A DNA stretch of 41,880 bases from Actinomycetota bacterium (GCA_009702045.1 WLIV01000031.1:1-41880); one strand, 5' to 3'; counted from the stretch's first letter, positions 7,592-16,231 are shown. Notes: generated by a model not told the origin, from the letters alone. Program-made: numbers and translations.

Positions 7592-7765
7592 GCGATTCCC
7601 GACCGCGTTGGGACGACCCGTGTAATTCAGGCGGCGCCGAGACCTTTACCAACGCCGGACCAGTGATCATCACCTTCATCGCCAGCTGATCCGCCAGACC
7701 TGGCCAGAACGCCCCCAGGAACCGTTAGGCTGCCATATCCCGATCCATCGGGTTCGGAGGACATC

Positions 7766-8035
7766 ATGGCCACTACGAAGAAGCGCACGACGAAGTCGAT
7801 CGCCGACGGGCTGATCGCCGCCGACGACACCAGCCCGAGCGCCACGTTGGCACGTGAGATCCTCGCTGACTACAGCGACCTCACGCCGTCCGTGATGCGC
7901 ATCGTGAGCGCCGATCTCAGCGAAGGTCAGCGTCAGCGAGCACTCGAGCAGTTTCGCAACTCGCTCGGGGCAATCGACGATCCGAACCGTGACCCGCGGT
8001 ACGCGATCGCCAACTGCGGCCCTGCCGAGCACTGA
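7766..8035 (+). CDS. Small hypothetical protein
   Basis: 89 aa with a good ribosome site (GGAGG, 6 nt before the ATG at 7766). The N terminus is basic and threonine-rich (MATTKKRTTKS), followed by a predicted all-alpha region including TLAREILADYSDLTPSVMRI and GQRQRALEQFRNSLGAI. No membrane segment, signal peptide or known motif is visible. I do not recognise the family. It converges on the hydrogenase operon, with 18 bp between the stop codons, and is preceded by about 170 bp without a gene that holds a possible TAGGCT -10 box (7727-7732). Coding is supported by the ribosome site and frame composition, not by homology. Confidence 0.6.
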   Translation: MATTKKRTTKSIADGLIAADDTSPSATLAREILADYSDLTPSVMRIVSADLSEGQRQRALEQFRNSLGAIDDPNRDPRYAIANCGPAEH

Positions 8036-8053
8036 CCACAACGCCCTCGTCAG

Positions 8054-8536
8054 TCAGGCGAGCGTGTCCCTCAGCGCCAGCGACAGAAACGCGACTGCCG
8101 CGTCCACACCCGCGTCGACGTCTGCGCTGAGCCCCACACCGTTGTCGAAGTCGACACCCTCGATGCCGAGGATGCGGAGATCAGTCGGTAGCAGATCGAG
8201 CGCGCCAGCAAGATCGACCGCCTCGCTCAACCCCATCAGGTGACCGCCGCCGAGGCGCTTCCCGGTGTCGTCGATGTCGGCCAGGTGCGCCGCATCCACC
8301 TCATGGATCGAACCTGCTGGCCGACCGCTGCGCACGGCATCGACGATCCACACGTGCCGCGAGCCCTCCCACGCCTGCACCAGACGCACCGACTCGCCGT
8401 CGAGTTCCACCAAGCGGACCCGCGGGTCGGCACTCCACTGCGTCGCCAGTCGTTGCAGCACTGCGGCTGCAGCGCCGTCGTCACGGCGATACGGGTTACC
8501 GATACCGATCACCGTCACGAGCGGTGCTGCGGTCAT
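8054..8536 (-). CDS. NiFe-hydrogenase maturation protease (M52/HycI type)
   Basis: 160 aa from the ATG at 8536, which overlaps the stop of the large-subunit gene as ATGA. M52 peptidases remove a short C-terminal peptide from the nickel-loaded large subunit. The signature GIGNPYRRDDG lies at the N terminus (the second acidic residue takes the place of the nickel-binding Glu), a second acidic residue is in WIVDAVRSG, and the histidine is in GGGHLMGLSEAV; together these match the metal-sensing residues of HybD-type proteases. It is the last gene of the operon and should process the neighbouring large subunit, which carries a 9-residue tail after its last metal-ligand motif. Confidence 0.92.
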   Translation of the reverse strand: MTAAPLVTVIGIGNPYRRDDGAAAAVLQRLATQWSADPRVRLVELDGESVRLVQAWEGSRHVWIVDAVRSGRPAGSIHEVDAAHLADIDDTGKRLGGGHLMGLSEAVDLAGALDLLPTDLRILGIEGVDFDNGVGLSADVDAGVDAAVAFLSLALRDTLA

Positions 8537-9840
8537 GTACGGATCACCCGCATGTCGAGGAAGTGGGTGGCACACGAGATGCACGGGTCGTAGTTGCGCA
8601 CAGCCTGCTCACACAGGTGCTCCAGCGCCGCGTCGTCGAGGTGTAACGAATGCTCCACCAGGTGCATCAGGTCGTGCTCGATCGACGGTTGGTTCTGTGA
8701 CGTCGGCGGCACGATCTGGGCGGTGACGATGCGCCCCTCGGCGTCGATCTCATAGCGGTGGAACAGCATCCCGCGCGGGGCCTCGGTCCAACCACAGCCG
8801 ACACCGGCGCGTGGTTCGACCGGCACGAACGATCGGGCCGGCGGCGTGTAGCCCTCAGCGATCGCGAGAGCGACCTCGCACGCGTGCACTGTCTCCACTG
8901 CGCGCACGACGATGCTGCGGAACGGGTTGCGCTCGGCGGCCGTCAGTCCCACCTCGGCAGCGATCGCCGCCGCGTGGGGCGCAAGGTGATCACTGTTCAG
9001 CGCAAAGCGGGCCAACGGGCCAACCATGTAGTCGCCACCGACGAGCATCCGCCCGTGCAGCGCAGTGGAGTGCTCCACATGCTCCTCAGCGAAGTGATTG
9101 CGCCATTGCGACGGATCTATGTCGAGCCCGCCCGTGCTGACCAGGCGCTCACCCAACATCGGGTACTCCGTGGGGTGACGCAGGGCGACGAGCGTGGTGT
9201 GATCGGGGAGTTCGTGCTCCGGCATGGGGAACGTGGCGACCCACCGCACGATCTCCAGCGACGCCTCCAGTGCCCAGCGCAACTCGGTGGCCAACTCGTG
9301 CATGGAGACCGGCGACGGCGCGCTGTAGAACCCGCCGACCTTGACGTTCACCGGGTGTACTGCCCGGCCACCAACAACCTCGACGATGCGATTCCCGATC
9401 TTCTTCAGTCGCAGACCGCGTTCCACCTCAGCCCGGTGATCGGCGGCAAGTGCGATGCCGTTGGGGTAGCCGAGAAAATCGGGAGCATGCAGCAGGTGGA
9501 TGTGCAATGCATGGCTTTCGATCCACTCGCCGCAGTAGAGCAGTGAGCGCAGCGTGCGAATCTCGTCGTCCACCTGCACGCCCAAGGCATGCTCGATCGC
9601 CTGACAGGCACTCATCTGGTATGCCACCGGGCAGATACCGCAGATACGCGCGGTGATGTCGGCCGGTTCGGTGTACATGCGTCCGCGCAGGAAACCTTCG
9701 AAGAAACGCGGTGGCTCGAAAATGCGCAGTCGCACATCCGTGAGCGCCCCCTCGTGGATCTCGACGATCAGGCCACCTTCGCCCTCCACGCGGGCCAGTG
9801 CATCCACCTCGAAACGACGGGCACGATGCTCGTGGGTCAT
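8533..9840 (-). CDS. hyhL: Group 3b NiFe-hydrogenase large (alpha) subunit
   Basis: 435 aa, carrying the NiFe active site. The N-terminal ligand motif is RICGICPVAYQMSA, with C67 and C70 as nickel ligands; the C-terminal motif is DPCISCATH (C420 and C423). The last nine residues (FLDMRVIRT) follow His426 and are the expected tail removed on maturation. Length, motif forms and operon partners match bidirectional NAD(P)-linked cytoplasmic hydrogenases of group 3b, which exchange electrons between H2 and NAD(P)H and in some archaea also reduce sulfur. The start ATG overlaps the small-subunit stop (ATGA). In aerobic actinobacteria such enzymes are linked to redox balance under low oxygen; that is family knowledge, not seen here. 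Confidence 0.95.
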   Translation of the reverse strand: MTHEHRARRFEVDALARVEGEGGLIVEIHEGALTDVRLRIFEPPRFFEGFLRGRMYTEPADITARICGICPVAYQMSACQAIEHALGVQVDDEIRTLRSLLYCGEWIESHALHIHLLHAPDFLGYPNGIALAADHRAEVERGLRLKKIGNRIVEVVGGRAVHPVNVKVGGFYSAPSPVSMHELATELRWALEASLEIVRWVATFPMPEHELPDHTTLVALRHPTEYPMLGERLVSTGGLDIDPSQWRNHFAEEHVEHSTALHGRMLVGGDYMVGPLARFALNSDHLAPHAAAIAAEVGLTAAERNPFRSIVVRAVETVHACEVALAIAEGYTPPARSFVPVEPRAGVGCGWTEAPRGMLFHRYEIDAEGRIVTAQIVPPTSQNQPSIEHDLMHLVEHSLHLDDAALEHLCEQAVRNYDPCISCATHFLDMRVIRT

Positions 9841-10625
9841 ACATCCTCTTTCGCACGGAACTGCACACGTTGCGCGCCGTCGGCGAACACCGGCGCTGCG
9901 GCATTGAACGTCAACAACGTGCGCACCAATTCACCATCATCGAGCCCGGTTGCGCGCCATGTGGCGTGCAACGCGTCGACGTTCGCCGCCTCGGAGGGCC
10001 CGAAGCAGCCGAAGCATCCACGCTGGAGCGACGGGCACAGTGCCTGACAACCGGCATGAGTGACCGGGCCGAGACACGCGGCGCCATGCGCCACCAACAC
10101 ACACGCGTTGCCGGCCTGTTTGCACTCGACGCACACGCTGTGGGACGTGACCGATGGTCGGCGTCCGGCCAGCAGCGCGGTGATCGTTGCCAACAACTGC
10201 TCCTTGGACACGGGACAGCCGCGCAGCTCGAGGTCGACCTTCACGTGATCGGCGATCGGTGTGCTGGTGGCGAGCGTGTGGATCCATTCGGGTCGGGCGT
10301 ACACGGCAGCGGTGAACGCGCCGACGTCGGCAGTGTTGCGCAGTGCTTGCACACCTCCGGCCGTCGCACAGGCACCGATGGTGATCAACAGACCCGAGCG
10401 TTCACGTACGTCGCGGATCCTCTCGGCATCGTGTTCGGTCGTGATCGAGCCCTCGACCAGCGAGAGGTCGTAATGGTCGAGCAACTCGCTCGGTCCGGCC
10501 TCCAGGAACATCCGCAGGTCGAGTGCCGCGGCGATCGCCAACAACTCGTCCTCGCAGTCGATGATCGTCAGTTGACAGCCGTCGCACGAGGCGAACTTCC
10601 AGACGGCAACGGTAGGTCGGGTCAT
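9837..10625 (-). CDS. hyhS: Group 3b NiFe-hydrogenase small (delta) subunit
   Basis: 262 aa from the ATG at 10625, which overlaps the stop of the gamma-subunit gene (ATGA); the frame runs further upstream but only inside that gene. It carries electrons from the active site through iron-sulfur clusters. Proximal-cluster cysteines are in ASCDGCQ (C14, C17), IGACATAGG and RGCPVSKEQL. A cysteine-rich C-terminal region, from CVECKQAGNACVLV through GAACLGP and LCPSLQRGCFGCFGP, supplies ligands for two more 4Fe-4S clusters. There is no Tat signal, so the enzyme is cytoplasmic, as expected of group 3. Confidence 0.94.
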   Translation of the reverse strand: MTRPTVAVWKFASCDGCQLTIIDCEDELLAIAAALDLRMFLEAGPSELLDHYDLSLVEGSITTEHDAERIRDVRERSGLLITIGACATAGGVQALRNTADVGAFTAAVYARPEWIHTLATSTPIADHVKVDLELRGCPVSKEQLLATITALLAGRRPSVTSHSVCVECKQAGNACVLVAHGAACLGPVTHAGCQALCPSLQRGCFGCFGPSEAANVDALHATWRATGLDDGELVRTLLTFNAAAPVFADGAQRVQFRAKEDV

Positions 10626-11467
10626 CGGCCTCTCACCTCCAACAGTCGTTCGACGTGATCCCAGCGCACGACCGCGCCGTCGCGACACAGCAACTGCGAA
10701 CCCAGTTGACAGCGGCCACAGTGGCCGATGCCGCAGTGCATGTTCCGCTCCAGCGACACCCAGATATCCGATGGCTGCACACCGCACCCGACGACCGCAC
10801 GGGCGCCGGAGGTCATCATCAACTCTGGTCCGCACACGAACGCCATCTCGTGGCGCTCAGCCAACCGCTCGAGCACGGCGGTGGTGGTGCCCACCGCGCC
10901 GTGCCAGCTGCGACCGGCGGCATCGACGGTGAGATGCACACGAGCGCCTGCAGCGGTCCACCGCTGCAGGTCGTCGGCGTACAGCAACTGTGGCTGCTCG
11001 CGGGCACCAACGACCACGGACAACCGCGTCGGATCCTGGGCAACCTGTGCGTCGATCGCCATCCGCAGCGGCGCGAGCCCCAGCCCCCCGGCCACGACCA
11101 CCAGGTCGCGTCCGGCAGCGGCAGCTAAGGGCCAGGCGGTACCGAATGGTCCACGCAGCCCGAGCACATCGCCCACCGTTGTTCCGACCACTGCCGTACT
11201 CGTGGCGCCGACGGCGCGAACGGTGAGCAGCACCTCGCCGGTCGGCAGTGTGCGGCTCACCGAGATGGGAATCTCGCCCACCCCGAATGCCCACACCATC
11301 AGGTACTGCCCGGGCAGCACCGATGCAAGGCCAGCTGCGACCGGCACCAACGTCAGCGTGGTCACATCGACCGTCTCGCGGCGACTGTGCGTCACGCGGT
11401 ACGGCGTCGGCTCCATCGGCTCGACCGCTGGCATCGTGCCCAGGTCAGCGAGCGAGTCCATACACAT
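10622..11467 (-). CDS. hyhG: Hydrogenase gamma subunit, FAD/NAD(P)-binding diaphorase
   Basis: About 281 aa. It belongs to the ferredoxin-NADP reductase-like family that includes sulfhydrogenase gamma and the PyrK subunit of dihydroorotate dehydrogenase. An FAD-binding barrel comes first (ISVSRTLP near the isoalloxazine site), then the nucleotide-binding motif VVVAGGLGLAPLRMAI, the FVCGPELMM segment near the C-terminal side, and a C-terminal 2Fe-2S cysteine cluster CGIGHCGRCQLGSQLLC. It passes electrons between the hydrogenase clusters and NAD(P). The first ATG (11467) overlaps the upstream gene by 23 nt; an ATG at 11461 is equally possible. Confidence 0.92.
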   Translation of the reverse strand: MCMDSLADLGTMPAVEPMEPTPYRVTHSRRETVDVTTLTLVPVAAGLASVLPGQYLMVWAFGVGEIPISVSRTLPTGEVLLTVRAVGATSTAVVGTTVGDVLGLRGPFGTAWPLAAAAGRDLVVVAGGLGLAPLRMAIDAQVAQDPTRLSVVVGAREQPQLLYADDLQRWTAAGARVHLTVDAAGRSWHGAVGTTTAVLERLAERHEMAFVCGPELMMTSGARAVVGCGVQPSDIWVSLERNMHCGIGHCGRCQLGSQLLCRDGAVVRWDHVERLLEVRGR

Positions 11468-11906
11468 CCACCAGTTGGTGACGAGCGGCCTCCAGCCGCG
11501 AGGCCAGTACGCGAGTGAGTTGACCGGCTACGTGGTACCCGAGTTCGTGATCGACTGCGCACTCCGCACGCAAACGGGGCGCATCGATCGCCAGCAAATG
11601 CAGATCGTCGAGGGCGACGACATCGAAGTGCCACCGATGTGGTTCAACGAACCACGACCACCCGATCACGTCACCGGAGTGGACGGTGGCCACCACGAGC
11701 GGATGACGGTCTGCGGCATGGATCTCGATACCGGCACGGCCATGGATGAGCGCGTAGAAGACGTCGGCGTCGGCGCCCGTGCGTGCCAGCCATTCACCAG
11801 CCGGCAGGTCGCGTACGAAGGCGAATGCGGCGAGCGTGTCGATGCGCCGCTCGCTGAGGCCAGCGAAGAAGGGGTGTGTGGCGAGTGACTGACGGATCTC
11901 GTTCAT
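11445..11906 (-). CDS. Stand-alone cyclic-nucleotide-binding-fold protein in hydrogenase operon
   Basis: 153 aa from the ATG at 11906 (ATGA overlap with the beta-subunit stop). A cNMP-binding beta-roll is clear: FFAGLSERRIDTLAAFAFVR, then LPAGEWLARTGADADVFYAL and SGDVIGWSWFVEPHRWHFDV. There is no helix-turn-helix, so it is not a CRP-type regulator. The phosphate-binding cassette differs from cAMP-binding proteins: the site of the conserved Glu reads GWSW and the Arg-Ala pair reads WH, so cAMP or cGMP is probably not the ligand. The GWSW/RWHFD form is seen in a subgroup of cNMP-fold proteins next to redox enzymes. Its place between the beta and gamma genes suggests a regulatory or structural role in the hydrogenase, possibly sensing another small ligand; this is inference. 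Confidence 0.85.
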   Translation of the reverse strand: MNEIRQSLATHPFFAGLSERRIDTLAAFAFVRDLPAGEWLARTGADADVFYALIHGRAGIEIHAADRHPLVVATVHSGDVIGWSWFVEPHRWHFDVVALDDLHLLAIDAPRLRAECAVDHELGYHVAGQLTRVLASRLEAARHQLVDVYGLAR

Positions 11907-13081
11907 GTGCGGAAGTCTCCTGCTGAGTTCAGCCGTGCTCGCTCGGCGACGAGCGCTGCGGCCTCCTGGACGATGTCGATCCCGGCGGGGCACCACACAG
12001 TGCAGCGACCGCAGCCGACACATCCGGTAGTGCCGAACTGTTCCTGCCATGTCGCCAACTTGTGGGTGAGCCACTGCCGATAGCGATCAGCAGTGGTCGC
12101 GCGCACCGCACGACCGCCGAGCGCCGAATGGTCGAGCTGAAAACACGATGCCCACGACTGCTCGCGCACCGTTTCGACGACGGCCGAACCGTCGGAGGTC
12201 AACGCGGTGTGGTCGGAGAACGTCGAGCAGAAGCATGTGGGGCAGACCATCGTGCAGTTGCCGCACGAGAGGCACCGCTCGGCCACCACCTGCCAGTGCG
12301 GCGAATCGTCGGCATCCGCCAACAGCGTGGGCAGGGCAGCGCCGTCGAGGCGCACACCCATGGACTGCGTCGCCGCCTCAGCCACCGAGCGAACCGCAGC
12401 CAGATCATGTTCGTCGACAGCAGTCGCCGCTAGACGGATGAGTACCTGTGCGCCGCGCTCGCTGCCAGCTTCGGCGACCAGTCGGTGCCCGTGGTGGTCG
12501 GCGGCTTCGGTGATCCGTACGTCGTACCCGGTGCCCGGCTGTGGGCCGCCGCCCATCGAGGTGCACCAGCACGTCGCGGCAGGGGTTCCGCACGTGACAG
12601 CGACAATGAACGTGCCCGCCCGTCGTTGCGCATACCGAGGGTCGGGATGCGACGGGTCGAGTTCGACACGATCGAGTACTGCGAGCGCGCGGAGTTCACA
12701 GTCGCGCACGGCCAAGAAGGCGAACGGTCGCTCTGGCGGCGCCGGCCGGGTGACCGCGAACGACCCATCAGTGCGGCGGATGCGCAGCACCTCCTGACGA
12801 GCCGGGAACACGTACCGCTTCCACGACTCCGCGCCAGGGGTCCAGGCGAAGCGCAGACCGCTGTCGTCGTGGTGCAACCGCCAGCGGCCGGGAGCCTGTT
12901 CGACGGTGACGCCCGTGGGCAGGTCATCACCAGACATCACGTCGTCGTACTCCACCACTCCGTTGCGCACGACCGGTCCGAGGACCCGGTAGCCGTCGGC
13001 TGCCAGCAGTCGTACGAGTGCGTCGAGTCCCACCCTGGGGTCGAGCCGTACGGCAACCGGAGCGTGGGAACCTGTCATCAC
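11903..13081 (-). CDS. hyhB: Hydrogenase beta subunit, 4Fe-4S dicluster protein
   Basis: 392 aa. Two ferredoxin-type CxxCxxCxxxCP motifs lie in the C-terminal half: CLSCGNCTMVCPTCFC and CVGCGRCTVWCPAG; the N-terminal part has no such motif and is typical of the sulfhydrogenase beta/4Fe-4S dicluster family. It links the gamma diaphorase to the hydrogenase dimer. First gene of the operon. The start is taken at 13081 (MMTG...), with an ATG one codon later equally possible; no TANNNT box stands at leaderless spacing, so transcription may begin further upstream or read in from coaE, whose stop is 58 bp away. Confidence 0.93.
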   Translation of the reverse strand: MMTGSHAPVAVRLDPRVGLDALVRLLAADGYRVLGPVVRNGVVEYDDVMSGDDLPTGVTVEQAPGRWRLHHDDSGLRFAWTPGAESWKRYVFPARQEVLRIRRTDGSFAVTRPAPPERPFAFLAVRDCELRALAVLDRVELDPSHPDPRYAQRRAGTFIVAVTCGTPAATCWCTSMGGGPQPGTGYDVRITEAADHHGHRLVAEAGSERGAQVLIRLAATAVDEHDLAAVRSVAEAATQSMGVRLDGAALPTLLADADDSPHWQVVAERCLSCGNCTMVCPTCFCSTFSDHTALTSDGSAVVETVREQSWASCFQLDHSALGGRAVRATTADRYRQWLTHKLATWQEQFGTTGCVGCGRCTVWCPAGIDIVQEAAALVAERARLNSAGDFRT

Positions 13082-13139
13082 CCGCAGCGTGGCTCACCCA
13101 CGACGCATCGACAAGAGCCGAAGGACAGTTCAGCCAGAG

Positions 13140-13754
13140 TCATTCGGCTGACGCCCACCCCATGATCGTGATCCACAGCTCGCCAACTCGCTGCGCCAAT
13201 CGGTCGCGATCGCCATCGTTCGTGAGGACCACATCGGCCACGGCCCGCCGTTGCGCATCGCTCGCCTGAGCAGCGATGCGCGCCCGCACATCGTCAGCGC
13301 TCATGCCGCGAGCCACCGCCCGGTCGACACGCAACTCGGTCGGTGCTTCCACGACGACGACCTTGGTGTAGCCGTTGCCGTCTGGCAGCTTGCCGAGGTT
13401 GCTCTCCACGAGGATCGCCATGTCGAGCACGACCAACGACGCAACAGGCAGCGCCGCCAACCGGGCAGCAAGTTCGGTGTTGATCGCCGGATGGCTGATC
13501 GCGGTCAATCGGGCCAACGCCTCGGGCTGTCCGAACACGGCGCGGCCCAATGCAGCCCTGTCGACGTGACCTGCGGCATCGGCGACGCCCACACCGAACT
13601 CAGCCAGAACGTCAGCCTCGGCGAGCCCGCCGGGGGCGATGACCTCGCGACCCACCGCATCCACGTCGAGCACCACCGCACCGCAGTCTGCCAGCAGACC
13701 AGCCACCGTCGACTTACCCGAACCGATACCGCCTGTGAGACCAATGACTAGCAC
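13140..13754 (-). CDS. coaE: Dephospho-CoA kinase
   Basis: 204 aa. It phosphorylates the ribose 3'-hydroxyl of dephospho-CoA, the last step of CoA synthesis. The P-loop is GLTGGIGSGKST right at the N terminus, followed by DCGAVVLDVDAVGREV (substrate-binding Asp) and, later, HPAINTELAARL, LVVLDMAILVE and VVVEAPTELRVDRAVARGMS, all CoaE signatures. It lacks the C-terminal extension found in some mycobacterial CoaE. The start is GTG at 13754, because TAGGGT lies 7 nt upstream and the P-loop follows at once; the frame is open far upstream only by chance. It is divergent from ctpE with 51 bp between. Confidence 0.96.
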   Translation of the reverse strand: MLVIGLTGGIGSGKSTVAGLLADCGAVVLDVDAVGREVIAPGGLAEADVLAEFGVGVADAAGHVDRAALGRAVFGQPEALARLTAISHPAINTELAARLAALPVASLVVLDMAILVESNLGKLPDGNGYTKVVVVEAPTELRVDRAVARGMSADDVRARIAAQASDAQRRAVADVVLTNDGDRDRLAQRVGELWITIMGWASAE

Positions 13755-13761
13755 GCTGCCG

Positions 13762-13767
13762 ACCCTA
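13762..13767 (-). promoter_or_regulatory. -10 box of leaderless coaE
   Basis: Minus-strand TAGGGT lies 7 nt before the GTG at 13754. Confidence 0.5.
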
Positions 13768-13792
13768 GTGGTGGCCTGGTTCCGTGAACGTC

Positions 13793-13798
13793 TAACGT
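13793..13798 (+). promoter_or_regulatory. -10 box of leaderless ctpE
   Basis: TAACGT lies 7 nt before the GTG at 13806, the same spacing as for the divergent coaE box 31 bp away. Confidence 0.5.
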
Positions 13799-13805
13799 CG
13801 CAGCC

Positions 13806-16175
13806 GTGCCCAGCCTCATCACCGACCCGAGCACCGGCCTCTCGAGCGCCGAAGTTGCCGACAGAGTCGCGAGGGGTCTCACCAACTCCGTTCCAGCAGC
13901 GCCCACGCGCACGGTCAGCCAGATCATCCGCGGCAACGTCATCACCCCGATCAACTTCGTGGTCGGCGTCTTGGCGGCGATGGTGATCGTTGCCGGATCG
14001 CCGAAAGATGCGTTGTTCGGTGGTGTCATCATCGCCAACAGCGTGATCGGCGTCGTTCAGGAACTGCGCGCCAAGTCGGTGCTCGACCAGCTCAGCGTCG
14101 TCAGCGCGCCACGTGCCCGGGTAGTGCGCGACGGCGAGGTGAGCGAGCTGCAGGTGCACGAACTCGTGCTCGACGACGTTGTCGAGCTGCGGGCCGGAGC
14201 CCAGGTGGTGGCCGACGGCACGGTGCTCACCGCCGAGAATCTGGAGATCGACGAGTCGCTACTCACCGGCGAGGCCGATCCAGTGGTGAAGGGGCCGGCC
14301 AGCGAGGTGCTCAGCGGCAGTGCGGTGGTTGCAGGCACGGGTCGTATGGTCGTCACCAAGGTCGGTGCCGAGAACTACGCAGCGAAGCTCGCCGAAGAGG
14401 CCCGGCGCTTCACGCTGGTCAACTCGCCGTTGCGCAACGATGTCAACCGCATCGTCAGCTGGGTCGGGTATCTCATCATCCCCGTCGGAGTGCTGCTCGC
14501 CAGCAGCCAATTCTTCCGCCGCGACGAGGGGTGGCGCGACTCCATCATCAGCACCGTCGCCGGGCTAGTGGGCATGGTGCCCGAAGGTTTGGTGCTGCTC
14601 ACCAGCGTTGCCTTTGCCGTGGGTGTCGTGCGCCTTGCCGGCAAGCGCTGCCTCGTGCAGGAACTGCCGGCCATCGAGGTGCTCGCGCGCGTCGATGTGT
14701 TGTGCGCCGACAAGACCGGCACCATCACCGAAGGTTCGCTCGCCGTATCGGGTGTGCATCTCATCCGCGACGCTGATCAATCCGAAGTCGACGCGGCTCT
14801 CTCTGCGATCGCACAACTCGACCCCGACCCCAACGCGACGTCGCAGGCGCTCGACGAGCACTACGACGAACCCACGTCGTGGGTGGCGACCGGACGAGTG
14901 CCATTCTCCTCGGCCCGCAAGTGGAGTGGAATGTCGTTCGCCAGCCACGGCAGTTGGGTATTGGGAGCGCCGGAGAACGTTCTCACAGACGCCTACGCAG
15001 GTGCACTGCGCGACGAGGTCGAGCAGCACGCCGCGCTGGGCCAGCGCGTGCTTGTACTCGCCAAGGCCGATCGCGAGTTCACCGATGGGGGACCCGCCGG
15101 AACTGAGGTCGTACTGCCCGGTGTGCAGCCCACGGCGCTGGTGCTACTGGAGGATGTCGTGCGCCACGACGCGCCGGCAACCCTGCAGTACTTCGCCGAG
15201 CAGGGTGTCACCGTCAAGGTGATCAGTGGCGACAACAACATCACGGTCGGTGCGGTCGCGCGACGCGCCGGCATCGCCTCATGGGACGACAACGTCAATG
15301 CCACGACGTTGCCGCCTGAGGGCACCGAGGAGTTCGCCGATGCGGTGGAGCGCGGCACCGTGTTCGGCCGCGTCACACCGCACCAGAAGCGGGCGATGGT
15401 GAAGGCACTGCAGGCGCGAGGGCACATCGTCGCGATGACCGGCGACGGGGTCAACGATGTGCTGGCGTTGAAGGACGCCGACTGCGGCATAGCGATGGCC
15501 TCGGGCAGTGAGGCCACACGCGGCGTCGCGCAACTGGTGCTGCTGGACTCCAACTTCTCGGCGATGCCCGCCATCGTGAGTGAGGGGCGCCGAGTCATCA
15601 ACAACATCGAGCGCGTGGCCAGTTTGTTCCTCGTGAAAACCCTCTACTCGGTGGTGCTCTCGATTCTCACCGGTGTCTTTGCACTCGCCTACCCGCTGCG
15701 GCCGATCCACCTCTCGATCCTCAGTTGGTTCACCATTGGCATCCCCGCGTTCTTTCTGGCACTTGAGGCCAACGACCAACGGGTGCAGGAGGGTTTCCTG
15801 CGCCGCGTGCTCGGTCGCGCAGTACCCGCCGGAGCGATCATCGCGGCGGCAACAATGGGTGTCTTCTCGTTGGTACAACTCGACAACACGATCGACGCCG
15901 ACCACGCTCGCACGGTTGCTGTGTTGGTGGCCGGTTCGGTCGCGTTGATGAACCTGTACCGCACGGCACGCCCGTTGAACCGGCTCCGGGCGACGCTCGT
16001 GGTCACGATGGTGGCGCTCTTCGCCCTGGCCTTCCTGGTGCCGTTCGGCCGCGACACGTTCGAACTGCCGATGACAGCGTGGTGGGCGTACGCGCTCGCC
16101 GCCGGCGCAGCAGCGATCGCCTGGCCACTGCTGCAACTCGGCAGCCGAGTCGCGGAACGACTACACGACCGATAA
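13806..16175 (+). CDS. ctpE: Cation-translocating P-type ATPase, CtpE-like (Ca2+ uptake)
   Basis: 789 aa, close to mycobacterial CtpE. Order of parts: N-terminal GLSSAEVADRVARGLTNSVP and two membrane helices, actuator domain with LEIDESLLTGEADPV, helices 3-4 with the MVPEGLVLLTS ion site, phosphorylation motif DKTGTITEG, the nucleotide domain, the hinge MTGDGVNDVLALKDADCGIA, and about six C-terminal helices. There is no N-terminal CxxC metal domain and no CPx in helix 4, so it is not a copper or zinc pump. The N terminus, length and TGEADPV motif favour the CtpE group, for which calcium uptake has been reported in mycobacteria. The GTG start is set by the TAACGT box. It is transcribed alone or with the next gene. 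Confidence 0.9.
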   Translation: MPSLITDPSTGLSSAEVADRVARGLTNSVPAAPTRTVSQIIRGNVITPINFVVGVLAAMVIVAGSPKDALFGGVIIANSVIGVVQELRAKSVLDQLSVVSAPRARVVRDGEVSELQVHELVLDDVVELRAGAQVVADGTVLTAENLEIDESLLTGEADPVVKGPASEVLSGSAVVAGTGRMVVTKVGAENYAAKLAEEARRFTLVNSPLRNDVNRIVSWVGYLIIPVGVLLASSQFFRRDEGWRDSIISTVAGLVGMVPEGLVLLTSVAFAVGVVRLAGKRCLVQELPAIEVLARVDVLCADKTGTITEGSLAVSGVHLIRDADQSEVDAALSAIAQLDPDPNATSQALDEHYDEPTSWVATGRVPFSSARKWSGMSFASHGSWVLGAPENVLTDAYAGALRDEVEQHAALGQRVLVLAKADREFTDGGPAGTEVVLPGVQPTALVLLEDVVRHDAPATLQYFAEQGVTVKVISGDNNITVGAVARRAGIASWDDNVNATTLPPEGTEEFADAVERGTVFGRVTPHQKRAMVKALQARGHIVAMTGDGVNDVLALKDADCGIAMASGSEATRGVAQLVLLDSNFSAMPAIVSEGRRVINNIERVASLFLVKTLYSVVLSILTGVFALAYPLRPIHLSILSWFTIGIPAFFLALEANDQRVQEGFLRRVLGRAVPAGAIIAAATMGVFSLVQLDNTIDADHARTVAVLVAGSVALMNLYRTARPLNRLRATLVVTMVALFALAFLVPFGRDTFELPMTAWWAYALAAGAAAIAWPLLQLGSRVAERLHDR

Positions 16176-16231
16176 TCTCCGCTACGACGGCTTCCCCCGG
16201 AACACACCACCGCCTTCTCCGGGAGGGTCCC

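Noticed and set aside
11445-11906. cAMP link between the cyclase at 25956 and the cNMP-fold protein
   Set aside because: The cNMP pocket lacks the residues that bind cAMP, so the link is not supported.
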